From a bacterium (GTDB lineage Bacteria > Hydrogenedentota > Hydrogenedentia > Hydrogenedentiales > SLHB01), in NCBI GenBank assembly GCA_024231375.1, contig JAAEQP010001470.1:1-26301 (forward strand): a stretch of DNA of 26,301 nucleotides, written 5' to 3'. Each line of letters opens with the position of its first letter. Position 1 is the stretch's first letter. The notes under the pieces are model-generated. The model was not told where the DNA came from. It ran no database searches and worked only from the letters and a program-made list of their open reading frames with translations. Shown here piece by piece: positions 14,748-22,799 of this stretch. Position numbers and translations under genes: made by a program.

Positions 14748-15254
14748 TTATCCTTTCTGGTCCAACAGGGCGGGGGCGCCCCGCTGGGTTCTGTTCTCGG
14801 CGCCAGAGGCCGTGTAGTCGCTTGCATTGGCCTCGGAGCAGTGCTGCAACGCGTTCACGCACTGGTCCACCACGCGTAGCGATTGACGCAGCACCCGTCG
14901 GTTGCCGCGGACCAGCGCCTGTGTCTCGCTCACGGTCTCACGGATGCGTTTCTGAAAATCGCGCAGGCGCGAACACCACGGTTCGGGCGCCAAGCCGATG
15001 AGTTCGCTCATGGTCTGCCGTTCGGGCGGCAACTCCAGGTTTCCCACGATCTGGCGCAGCACGCACATCCGCTCCGCTTCCGCTTCCTTGGCTTCGCGGA
15101 TCAGGATCTCGAGTGCCGCCGTCTTGTCTTGAAGGTGCTCCATGTTGCGTTGCTGGATCGCCTCTTGCTGGGCCTTGCACACGGCAAGCACCATCTCCTG
15201 GCGTTCCAGTTCGTCATCCAGCACGGAGCAGAGTGTGTTAAGCGCCTCGTCCAC
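14748..15254 (-). CDS. flgN: FlgN-type flagellar export chaperone
   Basis: The 168-residue, highly charged, mostly helical protein has the start typical of FlgN (LCSVLDDELERQEMVLAVCKAQQEAI) and a long coiled-coil-like middle. FlgN is the cytosolic chaperone that binds the C-termini of FlgK and FlgL and delivers them to the export gate. The start is GTG at 15254, with GAGGA seven bases upstream. It sits between flgJ (118-base gap) and flgL (seven-base gap), the usual order except that flgK should separate it from flgL. The last ~25 residues are low in helix propensity and may be a flexible tail. The assignment rests on both fold character and position, since FlgN proteins are weakly conserved. 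Confidence 0.82.
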   Translation of the reverse strand: MDEALNTLCSVLDDELERQEMVLAVCKAQQEAIQQRNMEHLQDKTAALEILIREAKEAEAERMCVLRQIVGNLELPPERQTMSELIGLAPEPWCSRLRDFQKRIRETVSETQALVRGNRRVLRQSLRVVDQCVNALQHCSEANASDYTASGAENRTQRGAPALLDQKG

Positions 15255-15372
15255 GGTTCTATCCTCTTCTCTTCATTGGTTATCGGCCGGAATGGCCCAT
15301 TTCTTGAACTGTGGCCTTGTCGTCCCGCGGGGGGGCTCGTACTCCCGTCGGCGGCCTGTCGCTGAACGGATC

Positions 15373-15717
15373 TTATCGTGTGGGGCCGGACCCCAACGAC
15401 CGCTGAATGTCGGAGATGCGAAGCTGCTGCTCGATGGCTCGCGCAATGCCGAGTTGACCGCTCTCGGCAATCTGGCCGGCCAGCGCGTCGTCGAGCATCT
15501 CGTCCTGCAACTGCGACTGGAGTCCCAAATCGAACATCCCATCCTTGGGAACGCTCTTGCGCATCTCCTGGAGCAACGTATATACGAAGTAGCGTTCCAT
15601 TTCTTTGAGGGCAAGCGGCTCGCGGGGGTCGCCTTCCTGGCCGTTGGCAGCGCCCAAGGCATCGGCAACCGGCGTCGCGGGCCGGTACGAGGTCGCCAAC
15701 GGATTGACGTAAAGCAT
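15373..15717 (-). CDS. flgJ: FlgJ-type rod-binding protein, single domain
   Basis: The 114-residue product matches the rod-binding N-terminal half of FlgJ: MERYFVYTLLQEMRKSVPKDGMF (about 40-62) and LDDALAGQIAESGQLGIARAIEQQL (about 75-99). The muramidase half found in enterobacterial FlgJ is absent, as in many other phyla. The protein caps the growing rod and helps it cross the peptidoglycan layer, so a separate lytic enzyme is needed. Its ATG overlaps the flgI stop by one base (TAATG), showing tight translational coupling. Downstream there are 118 bases without a gene before flgN. Confidence 0.9.
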   Translation of the reverse strand: MLYVNPLATSYRPATPVADALGAANGQEGDPREPLALKEMERYFVYTLLQEMRKSVPKDGMFDLGLQSQLQDEMLDDALAGQIAESGQLGIARAIEQQLRISDIQRSLGSGPTR

Positions 15718-16838
15718 TACATGATCTCCAGGTCCGCCTCGAGGGCGCCCGCGGTTCGCAATGCCTGGAAGATCGAGATCATGTCCCGCGGCGTGATCTT
15801 CAGCTTGTTTAGGGCCGTCGCTACATCGCTGGCCGACGTGCCCTCTACGGGCATCAGAAACGCCTCCTGCTCAATGATATCAAGTTCGGTCATCTCCGTC
15901 TCAACGGTCCGCCCTCGTCCGAACGGCTCCGGCTGCGACACGAGGGGCGTCGTGGCGATCATGATGGTAAGGTCGCCATGGGCCACCTGGCACGGCTTCA
16001 CAAGCACGTCCCCGCCGACAACGATGGTGCCCGTGCGTTCGTTCACCACCACCTTGGCGGGCGGCATGCCCGTCTGAACGTCCAGCCGCTGAACCTTCGC
16101 GATGAAGGCCACCAGATCGGACGTCTCGGTCGGAGGAATGGCCACGTTCACCGCACCGGCGCCTAGCGCGCGCGCGGTACGAGGGCCGAATTCGGTGTCA
16201 ATGGCTTCGCGAATGGTGTTGGCCGTGCCAAACTCGGGTTTCTTCAGCAGCAGCGTAATCCGTTCGCCGTCCGTGATGGTCGATGGGATTTCCCGTTCCA
16301 CATAGGCCCCCATGGGCACTCGTCCCGCGGTTACGTGGTTCTGGCGAACCGACGTGCCGCCTCCGCCGCCGCCCGCGTTGAATCCACCAACCGACACGGG
16401 GCCTTGGGCGACCGCATAGGTTCTACCGTCGATCCCCATGAGGTGCGTCTCGAGAAGGGTGCCGCCTTCGAGGCTCTCGCTGTCGTAGACCGAGCTGACG
16501 TGTACGTCGATGCGCGTGCCTTCTTTCGCGAATGCAGGCACCTTTGCCGTCACCACCACCACGGCCACGTTGGCGGGCGCGATGCCCCGCTCGCCGGTGA
16601 CCTCGACATCCAGCCGGTCCAGCATGCGGATTTGCCGCTGAATCGCATCCGACGCCTTGTCTCCCGTGCCGGCGAGCCCCACCACCAGGCCGAGGCCGCG
16701 CAGATCGTTGCCGCGCGCCCCCTGGATCTCGCACAATGCGTCGATGCGGATGGCATGTGCCGTACCCGCGAACGCCAGGACGGCGGCAAGGCCCGCCAGT
16801 GCGACGGCGGCCGGAGCGTTGGGACGATGCAGAGTCAT
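15717..16838 (-). CDS. flgI: Flagellar P-ring protein FlgI
   Basis: The 373-residue product is the usual FlgI length. It has a Sec signal peptide (hydrophobic residues about 10-27, cleavage after AHA), then the conserved opening with EIQGARGNDLRGLGLVVGLAGTGD. Further landmarks are the glycine-rich GGFNAGGGGGG loop, NHVTAGRVPMGAYVER, the VVVNERTGTIVVGGDV strand and the C-terminal DVATALNKLKITPRDMISIFQALRTAGAL. FlgI polymerises in the periplasm around the rod in the peptidoglycan layer. The ATG at 16838 has AGG five bases upstream. It lies 27 bases after flgH and overlaps flgJ by one base. Confidence 0.96.
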   Translation of the reverse strand: MTLHRPNAPAAVALAGLAAVLAFAGTAHAIRIDALCEIQGARGNDLRGLGLVVGLAGTGDKASDAIQRQIRMLDRLDVEVTGERGIAPANVAVVVVTAKVPAFAKEGTRIDVHVSSVYDSESLEGGTLLETHLMGIDGRTYAVAQGPVSVGGFNAGGGGGGTSVRQNHVTAGRVPMGAYVEREIPSTITDGERITLLLKKPEFGTANTIREAIDTEFGPRTARALGAGAVNVAIPPTETSDLVAFIAKVQRLDVQTGMPPAKVVVNERTGTIVVGGDVLVKPCQVAHGDLTIMIATTPLVSQPEPFGRGRTVETEMTELDIIEQEAFLMPVEGTSASDVATALNKLKITPRDMISIFQALRTAGALEADLEIM

Positions 16839-16865
16839 GACAGCCTACCTTTCAGCCGATGTCGC

Positions 16866-17501
16866 CTAGAACGGCGAGAACCAATCGAGAATCTTGGTAA
16901 TGAGTCCGCGGCGCTGGTTGTTCCACAGGGGGCCACGGCCCCGGAGTTCCACGATGCAGTTGGCGAGTTGGTCCGACCGGATCGCGTTTGAAGCGGTCAC
17001 ATCCTTGCCGCGGGCCACGCCCTTGACATAGATCCGCGAATCTTCGCGATTGACGGTGACCTGTTTCTCGCCTTCGATCTCGATGTTCCCGTTGTCGTGG
17101 ACCTTGGTCACCATGCAACTAACCGTGGTGGTCAGCCGGTTCTTACGCTTTGTCTGCCCCGTCGTGCGATGCTCGTTCTCAAGTTCCAGGGCCCAATTCG
17201 GCAACTTCTCCTGCTCGATGAGCCCGAGGCCGCCCGCCGGCTTCGTCGCGGTAAGAAATGGGTTGGCGGCCGACAACGCTTCGGATTCGGTGGACGATTC
17301 CTTCTTGGTGTTGGTGTTCGATTCGGTCGTCGCATCGATGACTTCCTGGACCAGCACCGTCACGATGTCGCCTTCTTCGAAGTCTACCTTCTTGTTCGAG
17401 ATCAGGCCACCCTGATCTTCGGCTTCCTTGTCGAACAGGCTATCCGCGTTGGCGCCGAAGGCGGCGGCCAGCGTCATGCACGCGATCAATGCGTATCGCA
17501 C
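16866..17501 (-). CDS. flgH: Flagellar L-ring protein FlgH
   Basis: The 211-residue product matches FlgH through DIVTVLVQEVIDATTESNT (about 45-63), the NRLTTTVSCMVTKVHDNGNIEIEGEKQVTVN region and the SNAIRSDQLANC segment. FlgH forms the outer-membrane ring around the distal rod and so shows that the cell has an outer membrane. Enterobacterial FlgH is a lipoprotein; here the N-terminus looks like an ordinary signal peptide cleaved near ANA-D. A cysteine at residue 8 fits a minimal LIAC lipobox but has almost no hydrophobic core before it. The start is GTG at 17501 with GGGAG seven bases upstream. It begins 11 bases after flgA. Confidence 0.94.
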   Translation of the reverse strand: MRYALIACMTLAAAFGANADSLFDKEAEDQGGLISNKKVDFEEGDIVTVLVQEVIDATTESNTNTKKESSTESEALSAANPFLTATKPAGGLGLIEQEKLPNWALELENEHRTTGQTKRKNRLTTTVSCMVTKVHDNGNIEIEGEKQVTVNREDSRIYVKGVARGKDVTASNAIRSDQLANCIVELRGRGPLWNNQRRGLITKILDWFSPF

Positions 17502-17512
17502 GGAAGGTCTCC

Positions 17513-18583
17513 CTATTGAACAATCACGGTGCCGTCTTTGCGCACGGTACCGTAGAACTGTTCGTCCGATTTCTCGTTCTTGCAGGGAATGGTGTCGCCG
17601 GCGCAGCCGTCTTTGAGCGCGCGGGCGCTGCCCCGAACAAGCAGGGTCCCGACGCGGGTCTCCACTTTCACCATCTGGTATCGCTTGATCAGCCGGGGCA
17701 AGACGATGTCCCGAGGCGTCACCACCTCGCCCGGAAAGATGGTGCTCCGCGCCAACAGACCCACCGCCTCCTTGGGTTCGGTGATGAACCTGCCGCGTAG
17801 CGCCGACACGGCCCGCTTCTGCAATTCCACGTCGCGCAGGGCAATCGGCGTGCCGCGCGGGATGTCCCGCACCGCCACCAGTACGTCAACGTAGGCTTCG
17901 ATATTGGCCTTGCAGTGGATGGTCCGTTTCACTTCGCCGTCCACGCGAATTTCGCCGCGGAAGGCGCCGGCCCCGATCCAGCGATAGGTGGGGTTGGGCC
18001 ACCACGACACCATGACGTCGCCCTCGGGCACGTCGTAGCCGCGTGGAATCGGCGTGATGTCGATCAGCGACTGGCGCGGGTCCCACGGGATCTGGGATTC
18101 GATGAACTGGCGCAGGTCCTCGGACAGCATCTCGGGCGACACTTCGATGTGCAGCGTCTTCACGACCACGCTTCGGGGTCCATTCAGCCTCAAGGACCCG
18201 CTCTCCACACCTGCGTGGCGTAGCCGCGCTTCGAGCAGGGCCGATTCCAGCCGCTTGGAATCGCCCGGCGCGGGGGCGCCCATGACTTCCACTGATGCCA
18301 GGGCCTTGGCATTGGCGCCCCGGATGTCGGCCACCTCGCCCAGGTACACCTTCGGTCCCCGGACATACGCCTCGCTCTTGAGCTGCACCTCGTCGAACGC
18401 GGGGATTGGGGCGATCTCAAGGGCCGGCGGCGCAACGGCCAGCATTTCCGCTGTGGCGTCGGCATGGGCCGATCCGCCCGTGCAGATCGCCAAGCACGAC
18501 GCCGCTACCGCGAGGAAGCGTACCAATACGCCCCCCCTTCGCTCGCCAGTATGTCTGTTCCCGTTCCGATTCATGGCATTCAT
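17513..18583 (-). CDS. flgA: FlgA, periplasmic chaperone for P-ring assembly
   Basis: The 356-residue product is longer than E. coli FlgA (about 220), mainly through an extended N-terminal half. A signal peptide spans residues 1-41 (cleavage near AHA-D). A SAF-type domain lies at about 235-300 (YVDVLVAVRDIPRGTPIALRD), followed by the conserved FlgA end: LLVRGSARALKDG, KNEKSDEQFYGTV and KDGTVIV. Two cysteines at 327 and 334 in that last region are unusual there and could form a disulfide in the periplasm. FlgA helps FlgI polymerise around the rod. The ATG at 18583 has AGGGA ten bases upstream; a second ATG is three codons later. It lies between flgG (38-base gap) and flgH (11-base gap). Confidence 0.92.
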   Translation of the reverse strand: MNAMNRNGNRHTGERRGGVLVRFLAVAASCLAICTGGSAHADATAEMLAVAPPALEIAPIPAFDEVQLKSEAYVRGPKVYLGEVADIRGANAKALASVEVMGAPAPGDSKRLESALLEARLRHAGVESGSLRLNGPRSVVVKTLHIEVSPEMLSEDLRQFIESQIPWDPRQSLIDITPIPRGYDVPEGDVMVSWWPNPTYRWIGAGAFRGEIRVDGEVKRTIHCKANIEAYVDVLVAVRDIPRGTPIALRDVELQKRAVSALRGRFITEPKEAVGLLARSTIFPGEVVTPRDIVLPRLIKRYQMVKVETRVGTLLVRGSARALKDGCAGDTIPCKNEKSDEQFYGTVRKDGTVIVQ

Positions 18584-18621
18584 CGTTCTCGATTCCCTAA
18601 GCGGGACGGCTCAGGCCGCTA

Positions 18622-19413
18622 CTACCGCCTGACGTTGTTAGCCGTCTGCAGCATTTCGTCGGAACTTTGAATCACTTTGGAATTGGCCTCATACGCCCGT
18701 TGGGCAATGATGAGGTTCAGGATCTCCTCGACCGTCTGCACGTTGGAGTTCTCCAGGAATCCCTGCTCTAGCGTACCGATGCCGCTCAGGCCGGGATCGC
18801 CCGACACGGGCGCGCCGGACGCGGTCGTCTCGAGCAGCAGGTTGCGGCCCATGCGGGCGTCGAGCCCGGCCGGGTTCACGAACCGCACAAGCTGAATGGT
18901 GCCCAGGTTCGTGGGCGTTTCGCTGCCTTGCTGGAGTGCCGAGACTACCCCGTCGGACCCCACCGTGATCTGAATGTAGTCGCTGGGCACCGTGATGCCT
19001 GGCGTCAGCGGATACCCGTCGACATTCACGATGTTGCCGTTCTGGTCGATGCGGAAGCTGCCGTCGCGCGTGTACGCGGTCGTGCCGTCCGGCAACGTGA
19101 CCTGGAAAAAGCCGTCGCCCTCGATCACGAGATCGAGGGGATTGCCCGTCTGGATGAGATTGCCTTGGGTGAATACCTTGGCAATGGACGCGGGGCGCAC
19201 GCCGTGACCGACCTGAATCCCTTCGGGGATGGTGTTGCCCGCGGCCGTCTCCGTGCCAGCCGGCTGAAGCGTCTCGTACAACAGGTCCTGAAAGTTGACC
19301 TTGCTCTTCTTGAACCCCGTCGTGTTGACGTTCGCCAGGTTGTTGGCAATGGTATCAACGTTGAGTTGTTGACCGATCATCCCTGTCGCGGCGGTGAACA
19401 ATGCGCGTATCAT
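18622..19413 (-). CDS. flgG: Distal rod protein FlgG
   Basis: The 263-residue product is textbook FlgG length. The N-terminus ([19 protein letters not shown], then [23 protein letters not shown]) and the C-terminus ([30 protein letters not shown], then MLQTANNV) are the conserved helices of axial rod/hook proteins. FlgG builds the distal rod that spans the peptidoglycan and outer membrane and around which the FlgI and FlgH rings form. It is exported by the flagellar type III apparatus and has no signal peptide. The ATG at 19413 has GGGA nine bases upstream. It follows flgF by 14 bases. Confidence 0.97.
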   Translation of the reverse strand: MIRALFTAATGMIGQQLNVDTIANNLANVNTTGFKKSKVNFQDLLYETLQPAGTETAAGNTIPEGIQVGHGVRPASIAKVFTQGNLIQTGNPLDLVIEGDGFFQVTLPDGTTAYTRDGSFRIDQNGNIVNVDGYPLTPGITVPSDYIQITVGSDGVVSALQQGSETPTNLGTIQLVRFVNPAGLDARMGRNLLLETTASGAPVSGDPGLSGIGTLEQGFLENSNVQTVEEILNLIIAQRAYEANSKVIQSSDEMLQTANNVRR

Positions 19414-19427
19414 GGCCAGGTGTCCCT

Positions 19428-20186
19428 TTAGGTCGGTGCGCCGACCTCGTTAATGAGCCGCCCCATGGTTTCGTCGAATGCGTTAATCACGCGCTGGTTC
19501 GCGGCATAGGCCCGCAATCCCAGCGTCATCTGTGCCATTTCGTACGGGACCTGGACATTGGACATCTCCAGGGCCGCACCCTCGACCGTCGTATTCACCC
19601 CCTGCGCCGACCGCTGCATCGCGGCATCCGACGCGTAGTACAGGTTGTGTCCTTCGCGCGACAGCATGTGGGGGTCCTGAAACTCCACAAGACGGAGTCG
19701 GCCCACGGGTTCTCCGTCCACCGACACCGCACCGTCCCGGCTGATGGAGACCGCTCCACCGGATACGTTGACGCCGCCACCCCCTTCGCTCTGCAGCTTG
19801 TAGCCCTCGGAGGTAGCCAGTTCGCCGTCCGCGTCGATGGTGAAGTGCCCGTTGCGTGTGAACCGTTCGCCCTGGGGCGTCTCCACTGCTAGGTAACCCG
19901 GTCCGGTGAGGGCGAGATTCAGGGGGTTGCCTGTAGCCGTGACCGGTCCGCCCCTCACGTCGGTGAACGTCTCGATCGTGCGCAGGCCGCCGCCGGGTCC
20001 AGGGTCCTGGTTCAGCGCCGTGGGATGGCGCAACCGGCTCAACAGGACCTCGTAGAATCCGTTCTGAACCGCGCTCTGCCGACGGAAACCAGGGGTCGAT
20101 GCGTTCGCCACGTTGTTCGAGATCACCGCCATCCGTTCTTCGTTGGCGATCATCCCGGACGCTGCGGCGTACAAGCCTTCGATCAT
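19428..20186 (-). CDS. flgF: Proximal rod protein FlgF
   Basis: The 252-residue product has the axial-protein N-terminus ([28 protein letters not shown]) and C-terminus ([29 protein letters not shown]). It is a FlgG paralogue, and its shorter, more divergent middle together with its place just before flgG marks it as FlgF. FlgF forms part of the rod and is secreted by the flagellar type III system. The ATG at 20186 has GGAGG eight bases upstream; the frame is open for 17 more codons with no family similarity. It is the first gene of the operon, with a probable sigma-54 promoter about 215-230 bases upstream. Confidence 0.93.
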   Translation of the reverse strand: MIEGLYAAASGMIANEERMAVISNNVANASTPGFRRQSAVQNGFYEVLLSRLRHPTALNQDPGPGGGLRTIETFTDVRGGPVTATGNPLNLALTGPGYLAVETPQGERFTRNGHFTIDADGELATSEGYKLQSEGGGGVNVSGGAVSISRDGAVSVDGEPVGRLRLVEFQDPHMLSREGHNLYYASDAAMQRSAQGVNTTVEGAALEMSNVQVPYEMAQMTLGLRAYAANQRVINAFDETMGRLINEVGAPT

Positions 20187-20390
20187 CCCCTGGTCCTCCG
20201 ATTCTTTTCCTATGGCCAACACCCACGCGGCATGCAACGCCCGTGGGCGGGGTCGTCAGGCGGCCCGGTAAACGCGGAGCTTCCGCTCCAGGGCTTAGCG
20301 ACGGTCCGGAACGAAAACGGTTTGGGCGCCGTTCCACGTACCGGGCCAACCATTAGCGAGGGCAGACCTGCTATGTTCAAGTCTGCTCCG
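20187..20390 (-). promoter_or_regulatory. Long 5' leader of the flagellar operon
   Basis: If transcription starts about 12 bases after the -12 box, the flgF mRNA has a leader of roughly 200 bases. On the minus strand it contains a GGAGC-GGAA-GCTCC hairpin with a GNRA loop and an 8-bp near-match pair, GCAGACTT with AGGTCTGC. I see no open frame with a good ribosome site and recognise no known riboswitch core. The structure may be incidental. Confidence 0.35.
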
Positions 20391-20400
20391 GATTGAGTAG

Positions 20401-20416
20401 AGCAACGGATGTGCCA
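20401..20416 (-). promoter_or_regulatory. Sigma-54 (RpoN) promoter of the flgFGAHIJNL operon
   Basis: The minus strand reads TGGCAC-ATCCG-TTGCT. The -24 GG (20415-20414) and -12 GC (20403-20402) are ten bases apart, the exact spacing needed, and only degenerate consensus positions vary. Transcription would start near 20390 and run into flgF. Sigma-54 control of rod/ring genes by an enhancer-binding protein is well known in polar flagellates. Confidence 0.75.
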
Positions 20417-20467
20417 AGATGTCGAAATCTCTCAATGCACTGAAGGGAAAGGGGTTGCCTGTGGTGT

Positions 20468-20477
20468 GTGAATTCAC
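20468..20477. promoter_or_regulatory. GTGAATTCAC palindrome upstream of the sigma-54 site
   Basis: A perfect 10-bp palindrome lies about 52 bases upstream of the -24 box. Its position would suit an activator or repressor site for the flagellar promoter. There is no second copy nearby, so the evidence is weak. Confidence 0.2.
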
Positions 20478-20528
20478 GGGCGCGCAGTTGGTCCAGAAAA
20501 TCTTGCCGCCTTCGGCACATTCTGCACG

Positions 20529-22709
20529 TCAGGGGCAGGTGTTTCCCGGCCGACCGGCGCCGTAAATGGACAGGATGGCCTCGGCCTCGCTTCGGCGTCC
20601 CAGTTGGGCCGCCAAGCCGCGTAGATTGTCCCGCGCCGAGACATAGGCAGGGTCGCAATGCAGGGCGGTCAGGAATCGGTCCCACGCCGCGTCGGGCCGG
20701 CCTGCCGCATGAAGGGCCGCGCCCAGGTTGTTGTGGATAAGCGCCTCGCCATCCCAGGCCTCCAGCGCCTCCAGGAACGCCTGGGCCGCATCGTCATAGT
20801 GGCCCGCGGCGAAGAAGGTCTCGCCCTTCCGGTTCAGATCCAGCGCGACCGCGCGTTGTGCGTCCCGGGCTTGCCGCCAGGGCCCGGCGGCCTCTCCACG
20901 GGCACGTGCTGTCACGATCCAGGCAACGACCCCTGTCACGCTGTGCGTTTCGATGCCAACCACATCAAACCCGCTACGGGAAAGCACCACTTCAAGGCCT
21001 TGACGCGAGAACTGCCCCAATAGACTGGGCGGCTCGAAGCCCGGTCGCACAGGCGGCGCCCCGCCCGCGGAGAAGGCGATCCGCGCCTCGGTGTCGCCGC
21101 CATGGCGGAATACCGCGACCAAGACGCCTTGGTTCCCCACCCGGGATCGGGCGCCGTCCAAAACGGACAGCGCGGCGCCGGTGGGGGGGACCGGCTCGGT
21201 GAGAAGCACACACGAGTACGAGTCGGCCTGAGCCTCTCCCGGATCGCGAACTTCGTCAACAGCGCAATCTGGGCGCCCTTCATGCACCAGGTCGGCAACG
21301 ATAGGGGCGGACCCGCCAACGACCAGGACCGTCTCTGCATCGTCGGGCACGGCTCGCGCCAGCGCCACTTCGCAGTCGGCGTAGCGGCCCGGATCCAGTC
21401 CAGGCGCGCAGCCGCGTTCCATCAGATCGAAGATGAGGTCCCTCACTCGTTCCGTCGCCTTGCCATCGTTGCATCCGTTGAACCACGTGATAGTGTCCGG
21501 TCGACGGCTCATGAACCGCTGCTGTGTTTCCGGGTCGGTCATGGCGGCTTCGATGGCGGGCGCGATGCCGTCAGGCGAAGACACCGTGACGATGGCGCCA
21601 TCCTCCGGGTACATGTACCCGATACCCTCGTCGAAAAAGCCCGGCGCGCATTCGCGCAACGCTACACTGATGGCGGGTTTCCCCGCCAACACCGCCTCCA
21701 CGGCCATGTTGGACTGGCAACACACGTACACGTCGGTGATGGCTACGCTGGCGGGCGCGCTCAACTCCCGGTCAATCGTGAGCGACCCGATGCCGCTATC
21801 CGCCACGATGCGCTCGATTCGTTCGTCCGCTTCGAGATCGTTTGGGTGGGGGCGCAACACGAATTGCCAGTCCGGATGTTGATCTGCAAGCTCGGCAAAC
21901 GCACGCGCCACCGCCTCCGACGTTGTGTTCACATAGTCCCGACAGCGCGTACTCACCGCGCTGAACCGATGTGCATAGGTGAGCGCATAGGTCACCACAG
22001 GCCGGCTCGGGTCGAGCCCCAGGCTTTCGCAACTTTCCTCGCGGGCCATGGTGCGGAAGGGCCCCGCATACACGTCCCATTCGAAGTTCCCCGTGACGGC
22101 GATGCGGTCGGACGGGGTTCCGAGCGATTCGTAGACGGCCCGCGTGGATTCGCTGAACACCGCTACCATGTCTGCCGCGGGAGGGCTGAACAGGTTGATG
22201 GCGCCGACGGCGCCGCAGGGCGACCCGTGCAACACATGGAGCGACGGAACGCCAAGCCGTCGGCCGGCATGGATCAGCGTGCGCGTGTCCCGCGAGATGT
22301 CCTGTTGGACGACAATGCACCGTAGATCAACCTCCCCCGCGCAGCGGCGCAGCACGTCGACCACGATCATGGAAGACAGGAGTTCGGTCTGCAAGCTCTG
22401 CTGGATCGCCGCGGACACGGCGTCCCACTCCGACGGGTCGGTAGACGATGCCGACCACTCGCGTCGAAACGCAGGATCCGCGAATACTCCGGACAGATGC
22501 GCCAGACGTTCGCCTGCTTCGTCGGCCATCTCGGTTTTGCGCCGGTCATCGATGAAATCGAAGAGTTGCCTGAACGGAATGCCCTTGGCCTCGTAGAATG
22601 GGGCCATGTGGGGGTGGAAATTGATGATCTCCACGTCAGCGCGTTCGGTCAACGCGTGGGCCAGGTCCTCGCACCCCCTAGTCAACGTGATGAGTACAGA
22701 CGGTTTCAT
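20529..22709 (-). CDS. GT-B glycosyltransferase-like / methyltransferase-like / TPR three-part protein
   Basis: The 726-residue product looks like three modules. Residues 1-430 resemble GT-B surface-glycan transferases and UDP-GlcNAc 2-epimerase relatives: LHVLHGSP (157-164), VTGNFEWD (205-212), VLRPHPND (284-291) and YVCCQSNMAVEAVLAGKP (328-345). Residues about 440-600 look like a degenerate Rossmann methyltransferase, with VLVVGGSA (461-468), GNQGVLVAVF (525-534) and the closing RQGLEVVLSRSGFDVVGIE (569-587). Residues about 618-715 are two to three TPR repeats. There is no signal peptide, so it is cytoplasmic. The ATG at 22709 begins the fold; 74 more codons are open upstream but overlap the divergent cyclo-ligase gene. 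It lies directly upstream of the flagellar operon, suggesting glycosylation of a surface structure, perhaps flagellin. The glycosyltransferase-like and TPR calls are firmer than the methyltransferase call. Confidence 0.65.
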   Translation of the reverse strand: MKPSVLITLTRGCEDLAHALTERADVEIINFHPHMAPFYEAKGIPFRQLFDFIDDRRKTEMADEAGERLAHLSGVFADPAFRREWSASSTDPSEWDAVSAAIQQSLQTELLSSMIVVDVLRRCAGEVDLRCIVVQQDISRDTRTLIHAGRRLGVPSLHVLHGSPCGAVGAINLFSPPAADMVAVFSESTRAVYESLGTPSDRIAVTGNFEWDVYAGPFRTMAREESCESLGLDPSRPVVTYALTYAHRFSAVSTRCRDYVNTTSEAVARAFAELADQHPDWQFVLRPHPNDLEADERIERIVADSGIGSLTIDRELSAPASVAITDVYVCCQSNMAVEAVLAGKPAISVALRECAPGFFDEGIGYMYPEDGAIVTVSSPDGIAPAIEAAMTDPETQQRFMSRRPDTITWFNGCNDGKATERVRDLIFDLMERGCAPGLDPGRYADCEVALARAVPDDAETVLVVGGSAPIVADLVHEGRPDCAVDEVRDPGEAQADSYSCVLLTEPVPPTGAALSVLDGARSRVGNQGVLVAVFRHGGDTEARIAFSAGGAPPVRPGFEPPSLLGQFSRQGLEVVLSRSGFDVVGIETHSVTGVVAWIVTARARGEAAGPWRQARDAQRAVALDLNRKGETFFAAGHYDDAAQAFLEALEAWDGEALIHNNLGAALHAAGRPDAAWDRFLTALHCDPAYVSARDNLRGLAAQLGRRSEAEAILSIYGAGRPGNTCP

Positions 22710-22770
22710 GGTGAGCATGGTAGGCAAAAGGGGGGCGCGGGCGCAACGAGCCGCGATGCGGCTGGTTCTG

Positions 22771-22776
22771 TATAAT
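22771..22776 (+). promoter_or_regulatory. -10 box of the cyclo-ligase gene
   Basis: A perfect TATAAT lies 24 bases before the GTG start, preceded by a weak -35 region. The mRNA leader would be about 17 bases and would include the TAGGAG ribosome site. Confidence 0.5.
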
Positions 22777-22799
22777 GCGGACTCGTTAGGAGACACCTC

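Noticed and set aside
20187..20390. Possible cyclic-di-GMP riboswitch in the flgF leader
   Set aside because: The conserved GEMM core sequences are not present; only generic hairpins are seen.
21102..22325. 407-residue open frame opposite the glycosyltransferase-like gene
   Set aside because: Antisense shadow without motifs; the minus-strand frame carries glycosyltransferase-like and TPR features.
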